Below are positions 10,129 to 19,037 of a stretch of 64,000 nucleotides of DNA, in pieces (within the stretch, counting starts at the first letter, position 1; every line of letters begins with the position of its first letter). The DNA lies in NCBI GenBank assembly GCA_019916065.1, contig CM034233.1, forward strand, positions 41,394,862 to 41,458,861, written 5' to 3'. Origin of the DNA: Vitellaria paradoxa. Lineage: Eukaryota; Streptophyta; Magnoliopsida; Ericales; Sapotaceae. The notes under the pieces were generated by a model. The model did not search any database. It worked only from the letters and a program-made list of their open reading frames with translations, and was not told the origin of the DNA. Both the position numbers and the translations under genes were made by a program.

Positions 10129-10131
10129 CAT
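9805..10131 (-). pseudogene. RTE LINE reverse transcriptase, C-terminal end
   Basis: This 108-codon frame encodes the C-terminal end of a plant RTE reverse transcriptase. It starts MLRWMCRITRKDRIRN and contains ENRLRWFGHVRKRP, GRPKRSWEETIKHDL and NRSIWRRQIHIADPT before the stop. These phrases are typical of the post-RT region of plant RTE elements. The RT catalytic domain is absent through 5' truncation. The apparent ATG (10131-10129) is supplied by the target-site duplication CATACAT and is therefore host sequence, not an original start. No function is expected. Confidence 0.85.
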
Positions 10132-10177
10132 ACATCATTCCCATTAATCCAAAATACACTTACTTACCAAAAAAAGT

Positions 10178-12325
10178 CAATTAATGCTACCTCTATAACT
10201 CTAGTGCCCAAAGTCCCAAGCCCAAGTAAGGTTGCAGAGTTTAGGCCAATATCTTGTTGTTCTACTATATACAAGTGCATTTCAAAAATCACTACTAACA
10301 GACTCAAAAAGATTATGCCACAAGTTATAAGCTCTTCACAGGTAGCCTTTGTCCAAGGAAGATCAATTTCAGACCAAGTTTTACTTTTGCATGAACTAGT
10401 CAGGAATTACCACAGAAGCAACTTATCACCAAGAAGTGCCTTGAAGATTGATCTGATGAAAGTGTTTGATTCTGTATCATGGGACCTTCTTATGGATATA
10501 CTACATGCTTCAATCTACCAGCTAGATTCCAAAAATGGATTGAAGCATGCATTACATCACCTCAGTTTTCTATATCCATGAATGGGGCATTGGAAGGATA
10601 TTTTCCAGGAGTGAGAGGCTTGAGGCAAGGTGATCCACTTTCCCCCTATCTATTCTTACTAGCTATGGAGTTCTTTTCTCAGTTACTTAACAAGTATGCA
10701 AATGAAGGGCAATTTTCCTACCACCCTAAATGCACAAGGCCGGCCATCACCCATATTTGTTTTGTAGATGATTTATTTATATTACGTGCAGCAACTAACT
10801 CCTCATTTCAGATTGTCCATAAAGATTTGTGTGAATTTCACACGTACTCAGGACTCAAGCTAAATGAAAGCAAAAGCAAAGTTTACATCACGGGAGTTAG
10901 TCATGAAGAGAAGCAATCGCTATGCTCCACCCTTGGCTTTCAAATTTGAGAACTTCCAGTCAAATATTTAGGGGTGCCTCTCATCTCAACCAAGCTTAAG
11001 AGTGAAGATTGCAAGGAGCTCATTGAAAGGATAACAAGAAAGGTGACAAGCTGGACTTCCAAATGTCTCTCGTATGCTGGAAGATTAGTGCTCATCAAGT
11101 CCATTCTATTTAGCATTCAAATCTATTGGAGCTTGCATTTTATCCTTCCCAACAACGTATGTAACTCAATTGAACAAATTTTGAGAAGGTATCTATGGAC
11201 AGGTGCTGAGATGAAAAGATGGGAAAGCAAAGTAGCTTAGGATGAAATATGCTTACCAAAGAAAGAAGGTGGTCTCGACATTAGGAAGATACATGAATGG
11301 AACAAGGCAACCATGCTAAGGCATATTTGGACTCTTTGCTTTGATTCCCAATCATTATGGGCTTTATGGTGCAAATCCAACCTTTTGAAAGGTAGATGCT
11401 TTTGGCAAATAAAAGAACCAAAGGATTGCACGTGGAATTGGAGAAAGATACTCAAACTAAGGGTGGAAGCAAACAAAATATCAAAGTACAAAGTGGGCAA
11501 TGGAGATTCCATCTCTTTATAGTTCTCAAAATGGCACCCTCAAGGCCTCTTAATCCCGAGATATGGAAGGAGAATTGCCTATGATGCTGGCTTGCCAATA
11601 GATGCTAAAGTCTCTAGTGTGGTTCGAGAAAGTCAATGGAAATGGCCTTATCCAAACACTTGGGAACTTAGAGAGGTAATCCTTGAATACCCCCTCCCTA
11701 CTTGCCTACTAAAGTTGCTATTGATAAGTTCATTTAGGAGGCTTCAAAAACAAGGAGATACAATGCTAAAGCTACTTGGGAAGCAATAAGGAAGAAGGGC
11801 CCAAAGGTGCATTGGCACACTCTCTTATGGTACCCTAATCATATACTTCGGCATAGTTTCATTCTATGGCTAGCCATTAGAGAAAGGCTTAGCACTAAGG
11901 ATAAACTAATAGCGTGGGGCATGAAGGTAAACCCTCTTTGTGTCCTTTGTGGACAATGTAATGAGAGCTTAGATCACTTATTCTTCTCATGTCCATTTTC
12001 CTCCGAAGTTAGAAGAGGTATTCTACAAAGGTGCTTATTAATCAAACCTGTCCAGCCGTGGAAGCAAGAGGTTATGTGGGCAATGGGAAAGTTTAGTGGC
12101 AAGGGAATGCAAAGAAGAATTTGTAAACAAGCATGGGCTGCTACGGTTTATCACATTTGGCATGAAAGGAACTCAAGGGCTTTCAAAGGAACTTCCTCCT
12201 CGGCTACTAACATTATAAATGTAATTGTACATGAAGTGAAGACTAAATGTTTAAGATTTTCGGCCTCCAAAGTCTCTAATGAAGATGTGGTTTTTGTAAA
12301 AGTTGGAGATCCCATATGTAGTTAA
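10178..12325 (+). pseudogene. LINE copy C ORF2 (RT and zf-RVT), decayed
   Basis: This is an ORF2 fragment starting in the RT fingers. Visible motifs are FRPISCCSTIYKCI, FVQGRSISDQVLL, KIDLMKVFDSVSW, RQGDPLSPYLF and an intact catalytic FVDD within ICFVDDLFIL near 10760. After these come the thumb (LSYAGRLVLIKSILFSIQIYW) and the zf-RVT domain CVLCGQCNESLDHLFFSC. Breaks include a short frameshift near 10510, TGA at 10947-10949 (Gly in relatives), TAG at 11238-11240 and TAG near 11519 (both Trp in relatives), and a frameshift near 11700-11790. It ends with VGDPICS and a TAA at 12325. The RT active site survives but the frame is broken. Confidence 0.8.
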
Positions 12326-12466
12326 TCATATGTAATTAACTATATGTAGAAGGGGGTTCATATGTAGTTATCTCTTTTGTAACTTTTTTGTTATATAGGG
12401 GAATGCCCCCAAGATATTGTACATAAATTCCCATTAATCCAAAATACACTTAATTACCAAAAAAAA
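10178..12466 (+). mobile_element. LINE copy C (family 2), 5'-truncated
   Basis: This plus-strand family 2 LINE begins abruptly in ORF2 (at NATSITLVPKVPSPSKV), directly after the poly(A) of copy B. It runs to the family 2 3' end: GGGGAATGCCCC palindrome at 12398-12409, CCCATTAATCC and ATTACC-A8 ending at 12466. The downstream neighbour is the 3' UTR of minus-strand copy E, which lacks its own poly(A) at the join. I found no convincing TSD, so either the junctions were rearranged or the site was altered by the insertion of copy B. Confidence 0.8.
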
Positions 12467-12952
12467 TATAAATTATATATTAAAATAAAATGTTATAGTA
12501 CAAATACATAGGGGCATACCCTCGGCTATAATAAATCAAATCAATCCCTCATAAGTGATCAATGCAAAACAATGGAAACAAGCTACATAAGACAACCTCT
12601 AAGGATTTTAAGTGTTAAGTACAGAGGATGGAAGAGACCATACGTGCAACAAGTGCCTATTAATGTCAGTCTTAGGAAAAGACCTACAAGACGAAATGCA
12701 AGCACAAATCACCATTTCCACTTATCTCATCAAAGTAAGCTCGTCCATAGAAACAATCTTGAGTTCCTTTCCTTCCAGATGAAGTATATCATAGAAGATA
12801 GACCAGTCTTCCCAGCAAATAAAGTAATAAGTTCCCAGAAAGATGCACAGTACTCCAATGAATAACATCCTCCCAAGTAGAAGCTAAAAATTGGAGCCCC
12901 AGCTTCTGTAATAATTGATGCCATAATCTCACAGTATAAGAGCACTGAAAGA

Positions 12953-13628
12953 CTTTTCACTGACAGAATGACAGCTCAAAGGCAGCGAATTGCATATGCA
13001 AGAGTCTGTGTTGAGGTTGACAAACAAGCAAATTTCCCCCCAAATTATTGAAATTACAGATTTTGATGGACAGATTTTTAAACAAGCTGTGGAATATGAG
13101 TGGATCCCAACTACTTGTGATACTTGCAGAAGATTTGGACAAAAAGCAAATCAATGCCCAAAGAGCACTAATCAACAATGGAGGCCCATCTCTCAGTCTG
13201 TGGAGAACTCAAAAGATAAAGCTCTAGTAGAAGAATTCCTAGTTGTGCAACCCAAGATTAAAATCAAGGAAAATTCAAAGGAACAGCTGAGTCCAAAGAA
13301 AGCATTGGCCGAGCCCATTGAAGCCTTCACTACGAGCAAACAATATGATGCCCACTATGCCAAAACCGATGAAACGCACAACCAGTTCAGCTGCCTAACT
13401 CAGTAAGAAGAAGAAGAGGAACCATTATCAATTACTCCTTTAGCAATCCAAAATGCAGTCAATGAACTCCAAATTTGCCCACCCGAAACACTAAATCCCC
13501 TTGACACAGCTACTACAAGCTATCAAGATGAAGTTCCCAGCCCAATTGATGTTGAAGCTGAAACGAGCAAATGGGAAAGTGTGTTGACCAAGAGTCAAAA
13601 AAAGAAGAAGACAAAGAAGAAGAAGTAA
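12953..13628 (+). pseudogene. ORF1 C-terminal half in the half-LINE
   Basis: The reading starts mid-domain at LFTDRMTAQRQRIAYARVCV, equivalent to LFADKMTEEIKRIKYARVCV in copy A. After a one-base slip in a C-run near 13040 it continues IIEITDFDGQIFKQAVEYEW and a zinc knuckle, CDTCRRFGQKANQC. In this knuckle the metal-binding His is replaced by Gln (C-x2-C-x4-Q-x4-C). A TAA at 13404-13406 interrupts the linker. The end is a strongly basic tail, SQKKKKTKKKKK-like, with TAA at 13626-13628. It is 5'-truncated and mutated, and no start codon is evident. Confidence 0.75.
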
Positions 13629-13690
13629 TGCAGAATGAAATTAGAACAACAGTTTGCCATTAGAACTCAGGAATGAAACTAGAACAATAG

Positions 13691-13737
13691 TTTTTTTTTT
13701 TTTTGGTAATTATGTATACTTTTGGATATGGGAGAAT
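13691..13737 (-). mobile_element. Very short family 2 LINE 3'-end insertion
   Basis: The 47-bp minus-strand insert holds only about 30 bases of family 2 3' UTR (TCCCATATCCAAAAG... ATAATTACC) and A14-15. A perfect 15-bp TSD, AAACTAGAACAATAG, lies at 13676-13690 and 13738-13752. It sits in the 3' spacer of the half-LINE, so it is younger than that element. Confidence 0.85.
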
Positions 13738-13817
13738 AAACTAGAACAATAGTGAATGATGTAATGCAGAACTATGCAAAAGAACTATGAGAAGATAATA
13801 GTGGGAATCCTATAAAC

Positions 13818-13831
13818 GAGGGTATACCCTC
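13818..13831 (+). other. 3' UTR palindrome of the half-LINE
   Basis: GAGGGTATACCCTC is a perfect 14-base palindrome at the position where other copies have AGGGGYATRCCCCT. Relative to those copies both arms have changed together (G-A pair position to A-T and outer G-C), so pairing is kept. This supports an RNA hairpin. Confidence 0.6.
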
Positions 13832-14184
13832 TAGACAATGTAATTTTCCTTTCCCTATAATCCAAAATTATACTTTCTTACCAAAAAAAAAAAAAAAAAA
13901 AAAGAGCACTGAAAGAATAGGTGAAAGTGGCTCTCTAGGAAATCCCCACATAATACACAAGAAGTAGAGTGACCAATCCCAGCAGCAACAAGCCGATCAC
14001 GAGTTGACAATTTATGATAAATTGCCAACCACAAGATGAAGGAATACCGGGGCACATGGTGTTTAAACCAAACAATGGAATACCAATACACTGAATCATG
14101 ATGATCACGAAGTACCTCCTAAGCTGAACGTATTGAGAACTTCTTTTTGGCAGACTTCCAAGTAATCTTATCAGTAAAATAGCA

Positions 14185-14402
14185 CCGTGGTAATGCCCAT
14201 TAAGCCTTTTCCCAGAACAAATTGTAATAGACATTTAGTACAAGTTTGGTCCCTTCCCCCATCTATTTTAGATGCATGAATTTTTGTATGTTGGGAGTAT
14301 GATGTATAGGCAATTGCCGTGCTTATAGGGGTATACCCCTTTGTTTTATACCTCATTGAACATTCTTCCTTAATAAAATTATTTATTTACCTTTCAAAAA
14401 AA
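14185..14402 (+). mobile_element. 5'-truncated family 1 LINE 3' end
   Basis: This plus-strand fragment holds the last ORF2 codons (KPFPRTNCNRHLVQVWSLPP), the TAGGGGTATACCCCTT palindrome at 14336-14351 and the family 1 tail TTAATAAAATTATTTATTTACCTTTC with A7. Imperfect 10-bp repeats, TAAAATAGCA at 14175-14184 and TAAAAGAGCA at 14403-14412, look like a decayed TSD. Copy E reads on correctly across the site (LPQPQC / YFTDKITW). Confidence 0.75.
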
Positions 14403-15071
14403 TAAAAGAGCATTGCGGCTGAGGTAGTAGAAAAGTAGCCTCCTTAAGCACTATAAGATCATGAGAATTTACTCCTGGCAAGGCCCACCTTCCATTAGCA
14501 ATAATATTTGCCACCTTAGCAAATATAGATAAACCAGAGTCATAGATGACACAGGCCGAAGGAGAAGAACAAATAGCACCATTGGGCATCCAGGGATCAA
14601 ACCATAAAGACACGGCTCAGCCATCTCCAACCTCATAGGATATATGAGGTTTAATAAGGGGACGAAGGTAAAGAATCTTACGCCATGATCAAAAGCAGTC
14701 CACGGGATTTTGGCAACCCAAAATTAGCTTTTCCCTAGAAGATTAACATGAATCCAAGTTGCCCATAAAGAAGAAGAAGAAGAAGGATCACATAAACGCC
14801 AGATATACCTGGAAATAGAAGCCATGTTCCAATCCTTGATCTTCTTTATACCCAAGCTGCCTTCCTTCTTAGGTTGAGTTACTACATCCCAAGCCACTTC
14901 AGCACCGGTAGGAGATAAAGAAGTACCCTTCCAAAGGAATGATCTTAGTTTAGCCTCAATGCTTTTACACACTTTAGCTGGAAGTATAAATTGAAAGCTC
15001 CAAAAGGACTGGATACAAAATAACACCGACTGAATGAGTTGGAGCCTCCCCGCAAAAGAACGAAATTTTTC

Positions 15072-15218
15072 TTTTTTTTTTGGTAATTAAGAATAATTTG
15101 GATTAATGGGAAAAGCTTTATTCCACTCATGAATTTTCCTTAAGCCGAGGCCCCCTTCTTTCTTAGGCAAGCATACTTCATTCCAAGCGACCTTGCTACC
15201 CCATCTCCTTAATTCAGC
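15072..15218 (-). mobile_element. Family 2 LINE fragment with internal deletion
   Basis: The T-run 15072-15081 and GGTAATTAAGAATAATTTGG mark the 3' end of a minus-strand family 2 LINE. After only about 30 bases of 3' UTR the sequence jumps straight into ORF2 (reading AELRRWGSKVAWNEVCLPKK, then EGGLGLRKIHEWNKA), so roughly 1 kb of ORF2 and 3' UTR is missing. The 5' truncation falls at about 15218, next to family 1 RT sequence. It may be an internally deleted LINE copy or a product of template switching. Confidence 0.65.
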
Positions 15219-15226
15219 CTTAAACC

Positions 15227-15693
15227 TTTGGTGTGTCACATATGGGAAGAAAGAAATAGAAGAATCTTTAAAGGTCAATCATCATCCATGGCTACTATTG
15301 TACAAAAGATAGAATATGTAGTTAGGGCTAAGCTTTCTCTACTTTACGTTAAAATGGCCAATGTAAACTCGAGCTTACTTGATAGTTGGGGAATCCACTA
15401 GTTGCTTATTTGTAATACTTGTGTTAACACGGGGGAATGCCCCTTTTGAAATTGTGAAGTCTTATTCACATTCATCCAAATTTATACTTTTTTTTTACTT
15501 ACCAAAAAAAAAATTATACTTTTTTTTGAAAGTTCAAAATAATTTTATTAATTTAAAATATAAACGTTGTGTACAAATAACTCAGGGGCATACCCCTGGA
15601 AACAAGCATCTACCTCCCTCACCAAACCAAACTGATATTATCAATCCAAATCCAAATCCAAATTTATACTTAATTATCAAAAAAAAAAAAAAA
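15227..15693 (+). mobile_element. Family 2 LINE 3' end, itself hit by later insertions
   Basis: This plus-strand fragment begins in the last ORF2 codons (VCHIWEERNRRIFKGQSSSM, then MANVNSSLLDSWGIH and a stop). It includes the GGGGGAATGCCCC palindrome at 15431-15443 and ends with AATTATC-A15. The 13-bp TSD TCAGCCTTAAACC lies at 15214-15226 and 15694-15706. Inside its tail lies a minus-strand family 1 3' end at about 15522-15659 (CAGGGGCATACCCCTG at 15583-15598), bounded by AAATTATACTT and AAATTTATACTT. A tail-like ACTTACC-A10 is also present at about 15497-15513. Three layers are therefore stacked in under 500 bp. Confidence 0.75.
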
Positions 15694-15717
15694 TCAGCCT
15701 TAAACCCTTCCTTCCTT

Positions 15718-15741
15718 TACTTACCAAAAAAATAAAAAAAA
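15718..15741 (+). mobile_element. Tail-only LINE insertion (24 bp)
   Basis: The insert is TACTTACC followed by an A-rich run with one T, 24 bp in all. A perfect 17-bp TSD, TAAACCCTTCCTTCCTT, lies at 15701-15717 and 15742-15758. Only eight bases are not tail. The host is family 1 RT sequence (FEGRKG). Confidence 0.85.
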
Positions 15742-15832
15742 TAAACCCTTCCTTCCTTCAAAATATCCATTCAACTTCCCATTAATACTCATAGAGAATC
15801 TTGGAGTAGAGACACAAGCACGAATCCACTTG
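15742..15832 (-). pseudogene. Family 1 LINE RT fragment
   Basis: On the minus strand this reads [20 protein letters not shown] then GYFEGRKGL, the RT segment just before RQGDP. The same segment in copy D is WIKACVSTLMYSVSINGELN, so it belongs to family 1. It is flanked by the tail-only insertion on one side and the T-run of copy F at 15833 on the other. It may be a piece of copy E. Confidence 0.65.
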
Positions 15833-15908
15833 TTTTTTGAAAGGTAAATTTAAATTTTATTAAAGATTGGAAAATGGTGTACAAAACGAAAGGGGCATTC
15901 CCTTTATT

Positions 15909-18035
15909 CTTTTAGCTCAAGAATTGATGAAGGGCTATCACCGTAATAAAGGGCCTCCCAGATGTGCTTTCAAAGTTGATCTTATGAAAGTTTATGATTT
16001 TGTACGGTGGTAGTTTTTATGGGACTCTTTAGAGCTATTGGGATTTCCCCCAAGGCTTATATGTTGGATAAAGGCCTGTGTATCTACTCTTATGTACTCT
16101 GTGAGTATCAATGGGGAGCTAAATGGGTATTTTCAAGGTAGAAAGGGCCTTAGACAAGGTGATCCTCTCTCACCTTATCTATTTGTTATTTGTATGGAGA
16201 TTCTCTCCCGTATCATTGAGAAGAGGATTTCTACCTCTCAACAGTTTCAGTTTCATTGGAGATGTGGCAAGACTGCTCTTACTCATCTGTGTTTTGCTGA
16301 TGACCTTATGCTCTTCTCTCATGGTGATTTGGCTTCAGTGGAGGTGCTTAAAGATGCTTTGGATACTTTCTCATTTTTCTCAGACTTGACTCTTAATTTA
16401 TCCAAGAGTGATATATTTGTTACGAGTGTTTAGGATGAACTTGTGGATGATATTGTTGCTTTGGTGGGATTTAGAAGAGGCTCATTACCATTGAGATATT
16501 TGGGTGTTCCTTTACTTTCATCTAGACTTCGGGCTGTTGATTGTATTTAATTAGAGTGCCAGATTCTAAAGAAGTTGATGACTTGGACTAATAATTTTTT
16601 GTCGTATGCTGGGCGTTTGCAACTTATTCAATCTGTGTTATTCAGCATCCAATCCTTTTGGTGCTTTCAGTTTATTCTTCCAGCTAAGGTGATGAAATCC
16701 ATTGAAGCTAAATTAAGAGCTTTTCTATGGAAGTGAATGTCTTTATCTACCATAGGTGCAAAAGTTACGTGGGAGGAAGTGACTAGGCCAAAGAAAGAAG
16801 GTGGGCTGGGAATCAAAAAGATAAGGGATTGGAATAGAGCAGCTAGCTCAAGGTATGTTTGGTTACTATGTGATCCACATTCTAGTTCTTTATGGGTAAA
16901 ATGGGTTCGGGCTAATCTGCTTGGTCGGAGTCAGTTTTGGATTGCAAAAGTTCCCTAGGATGCTTCTTGGTCCTAGAGGAAAATTTTGCAATTGAGACCT
17001 TTTATTAAACCATATATCTCCTACCATGTTGGGGATGGACGTGCTATATCTTTATGGTTTGACCCGTGGATGGCTCATGGTTCCATCTGTGACTCCTTGG
17101 AGGCTCGGGTAATTTATGATTCGGGTCTTTCTAAGTTTGCTAAAGTTGCTGACATTATTGTAAATGGTAGATGGGCTTGGCCAGGTATTAATACAAATGA
17201 ATTGATGGATTTGCGTAATCTTACTTTTGCTATACCTTAGCCAAAGGTGTTGGATAGTGATAAGATTGTGTGGAATTCTTCATTTGGAAAGGACTTCTCA
17301 GTTAGAGCAGCTTGGGAAGTGTTTAGATGTCATCATAATCTGGTGGATTGGCATTCTATTGTATGGTTTAAATTTCATGTGCCTCGCTATTCCTTCATAT
17401 TGTGGTTAGCTATACGTCAGCAGTTATCTACCCAAGATAGGCTTATTTCTCATGGTTTTCCACAACCATCTCATTGTTTCTTATGTCAGGCGGCTTACGA
17501 GTCACACAGGCATTTGTTTTTTCAGTGTTCTTACATTGAGAGTGTTTGATTTGAGCTACTTAGGAAGCTTGGTGTTCAATGCCATGAATCTTCTTGGGAC
17601 AAGATTGTTCAGTGGTGTGTTCATGCTTTTCATAGTTCATCTCTCTTACATTTGATGGGTCGGCTTGGTCTTGCTGCATTGGTATACTTTATTTGGAAGG
17701 AGCATAATGCTCAGTTGTTTGAGACTTCTTCCCAGGAGGGGCATAATTTGTGGAAGCATATTGAAAGTGTTATCAAGCTTCGTGTTATTTCTTGTAAGCC
17801 TTTTCCTTGTACCGACTCTAATCAGCACTTGGTACAAGTTTGGTCTCTTCCATCATCTGTCCTCAGCACTTAGTTTTTTAGAGATTGCTTGATGTATTTT
17901 GTTTCCCTTGATTTCTCATTGATTACTTTATGAGGGCTTGTTTTGATGTCTTTTGGCCGAGAGTATGCCCCTGAGTACTGGTACTATAACATTTTATCTT
18001 AATATATAATTCATTTACCTTTCAAAAAAAAAAAT
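15909..18035 (+). mobile_element. LINE copy D (family 1), 5'-truncated, inserted in copy F
   Basis: This 2127-bp plus-strand insert starts in the RT domain and ends with the family 1 tail ATTTACCTTTC-A11. A 21-bp target duplication begins GAAAGGGGCATTCCC at 15888-15908 and 18036-18056 and differs at one base. The duplicated target is the palindromic 3' UTR segment of copy F itself. The 3' UTR palindrome of copy D is partly decayed (GAGTATGCCCCTGAG near 17961). Confidence 0.9.
15912..17873 (+). pseudogene. LINE copy D ORF2 (RT + zf-RVT), nonsense mutations only
   Basis: One frame runs for about 1.96 kb from LAQELMKGYHRNKGPPRCAF to the stop after WSLPSSVLST, with no frameshift. It contains RQGDPLSPYLF, the catalytic FADD (CFADDLMLF, near 16290), the thumb LSYAGRLQLIQSVLFSIQSF, LWFDPWMAHG and a zf-RVT domain, CFLCQAAYESHRHLFFQC. 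About eight in-frame stops occur. Where relatives are known, they replace Trp at 16956-16958, 16974-16976 and 17547, Gln at 17238-17240 and Gly near 16734. Most are G-to-A or C-to-T, as expected from cytosine-methylation decay. With the active-site aspartates still present, this is a recently silenced, slowly decaying copy. Confidence 0.85.
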
Positions 18036-18091
18036 GAAAGGGGCATTCCCCTTATTGACTTGGCCGAAGCCTACATAAGAAACTCAAAGAA

Positions 18092-19036
18092 TTATTCTTT
18101 TAATACATAGGAAGAAAGAGACCACATGCTCACTAAATGCCTATTTGAATCATTCCTTTTAAAAGGCTTACAAGACATGATCCTAAGGCGAACCATGGAT
18201 TCCACATGCTTCATAAGGAGGGCAGTATCTATGGCGGTGTTATTATGAATCCGAGTGTTCCTTTCACGCCAAATGAAATACACCAATGCAGCAAATCCCA
18301 AATAGCCAAGCAGATGGAGTAAAGAGTTTCCAGACAAGTTAGCAATGCACCATTGAACCACATCATCCCAAGTATTAGTGGGACATTGTAACCCTAATTT
18401 ACGTAAAAGTTCATTCCACATTCCTTTTTTTTTTTAGTAACGGGGCAAATCACCCAGCGGTTTTACCCACTGAGCTACAAACCCTCGGGGGAACTAGTGC
18501 AGCAACCCACTGCCACGGCCCCTCACTTAAATCCTGGCTGCTCTAAGTGAGAATTGAATCTACGACCTGGGTATATCACCCAAGCCTAAGGCTTGACTCC
18601 TGCTCCAATGGACCAACCAAGGGTTCATTCCACATTCTTGCCAAATAACAACAGCTGAAAAACAAATGGGAGTGACTTTCCAAATCATTTTCACAAAGTA
18701 AGCACCTAGAGGGCTGCAAAATTCCATGGGATCGAAGTCTATCTTGTGTAGAAAGTTTCTGGTGTACCGTTAGCCATAAGATGAAGGAATGGCGGGGAAC
18801 ATGAGATTTGAACCATACAATGGAGTGCCAAGTGACTTCAAGGTGATGCTCACATAACGCTTCCTATGCTTTCCTCACAGAAAACTCAGGATTGAAGTCC
18901 CACATTACCTTATCACGTTGAGAGGTGTGCGGGGGAAGCGGGGGCAAAGTCAGCGTGACTTCCTGAAGCTCCATTAATTCCATTGTGTTAATTCCAGGCC
19001 AGGCCCAAGCTCCATCAATGATAATGTCCGCCACTC
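18092..19036 (-). pseudogene. LINE copy F ORF2, zf-RVT and C-terminus (SINE-split)
   Basis: On the minus strand from 19036 this reads ADIIIDGAWAWPGIN, then LEVTWHSIVWFKSHVPRHSF and ILWLTVHQKLSTQDRL. The zinc-binding CLLCENDLESHSHLFFSC follows, then CYLARMWNELLRKLGLQCPT. It closes with ALVYFIWRERNTRIHNN and LVSMWSLSSYVLKE at 18092. A SINE at 18424-18622 interrupts it just after RMWN. A TAG replaces Trp in the KAW segment near 18870. The last 109 codons (18421-18092) are open. Confidence 0.8.
18424..18622 (-). mobile_element. tRNA-derived SINE with a second A-box-like motif
   Basis: This roughly 199-bp minus-strand element has its poly(A) as the T-run at 18425-18434 and a perfect 15-bp TSD, GTTCATTCCACATTC, at 18409-18423 and 18623-18637. 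On its own strand the head has a pol III A-box-like TGGTCCATTGG (18615-18605) and a B-box-like AGATTCAATTCT (about 18560-18549). Further on there is a near-perfect tRNA A box, TAGCTCAGTGG (18476-18466), not followed by a clear B box. This is consistent with a tRNA-derived SINE whose body includes a second tRNA-like piece. It encodes no protein and would use LINE machinery in trans. I do not recognise the family. Confidence 0.8.
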
Positions 19037-19037
19037 A

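Larger units (their letters stand above)
4277..10177 (+). mobile_element. LINE copy B (L1-type, family 2) with both ORFs
   Basis: This plus-strand L1-type element carries ORF1, ORF2 and the family 2 3' end (GGGGGAATGTCCCC palindrome at 9732-9745, then CATTCCCATTAATCC... CTTACTTACC and A7 at 10136-10175). It is the only copy in the window with nearly all of both ORFs. Later events inside it are a Tourist-like MITE (4713-4880), a 38-bp LINE-tail insertion (8749-8786) and an RTE end (9762-10128). The exact 5' end is unresolved between about 4220 and 4420, where it abuts minus-strand copy A. Many stops and a few frameshifts make it inactive. Confidence 0.85.
12953..13901 (+). mobile_element. ORF1-only (half-LINE) derivative of family 2
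   Basis: This 949-bp plus-strand element contains the 3' half of a LINE ORF1, a short unrelated-looking spacer and the family 2 type 3' end: palindrome GAGGGTATACCCTC at 13818-13831, then CCCTATAATCC, ACTTTCTTACC and A20. ORF2 is completely missing. It is flanked by a perfect 15-bp TSD, AAGAGCACTGAAAGA, at 12938-12952 and 13902-13916. The duplication shows it moved as a unit by target-primed reverse transcription, probably using ORF2 supplied in trans. It inserted into copy E, splitting the zf-RVT region. A 47-bp tail insertion later entered it at 13691. Confidence 0.85.
12500..15066 (-). pseudogene. LINE copy E ORF2, C-terminal part, interrupted twice
   Basis: Read on the minus strand from 15066, this gives FRSFAGRLQLIQSVLFCIQSFW, ILPAKVCKSIEAKLRSFLWKG, KKEGSLGIKKIKDWN, SLWFDPWMPNGAICSS and LPQPQC. 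It continues after the 14185-14402 insert with YFTDKITWKSAKKKFS, and the zf-RVT domain follows (SCVLCGDFLESHFHLFFQC). After the 12953-13901 insert it ends with SYTVRLWHQLLQKLG and IWKERNSRLF. Stops include TAA where relatives have Gln (LGKS-stop-FWVAKIPW), TGA where relatives have Arg (VGDG-stop-AVSLWF, a CGA-to-TGA type) and TAG for Trp (IRSA-stop-EVLRDHH). The 3' limit of the ORF inside 12500-12900 is not precise because this part is frameshifted. Confidence 0.7.
12467..15071 (-). mobile_element. LINE copy E (family 1), minus strand, in three pieces
   Basis: Pieces at 12467-12937, 13917-14174 and 14413-15071 read in order as one minus-strand family 1 LINE. They cover the 3' UTR with AGGGGCATACCCTC at 12510-12523, then zf-RVT, LWFDPW and the RT thumb (KFRSFAGRLQLIQS). 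The gaps are an ORF1-only element (12953-13901) and a short plus-strand family 1 end (14185-14402), each with its own TSD. The terminal ACCTTTC-poly(A) is missing where copy C abuts. At 15071 it is cut by a family 2 fragment. A 28-residue family 1 RT piece at 15742-15832 could be its continuation, but about 170 residues between them are missing. Confidence 0.75.

Noticed and set aside
15072..15693. Twin-priming inversion of a single LINE
   Set aside because: Both opposing fragments have their own poly(A) end and the plus fragment has its own 13-bp TSD, so two insertions explain it better.
18424..18622. A functional tRNA gene
   Set aside because: The A and B boxes are degenerate, no cloverleaf closes, and poly(A) plus TSD show it is a SINE.
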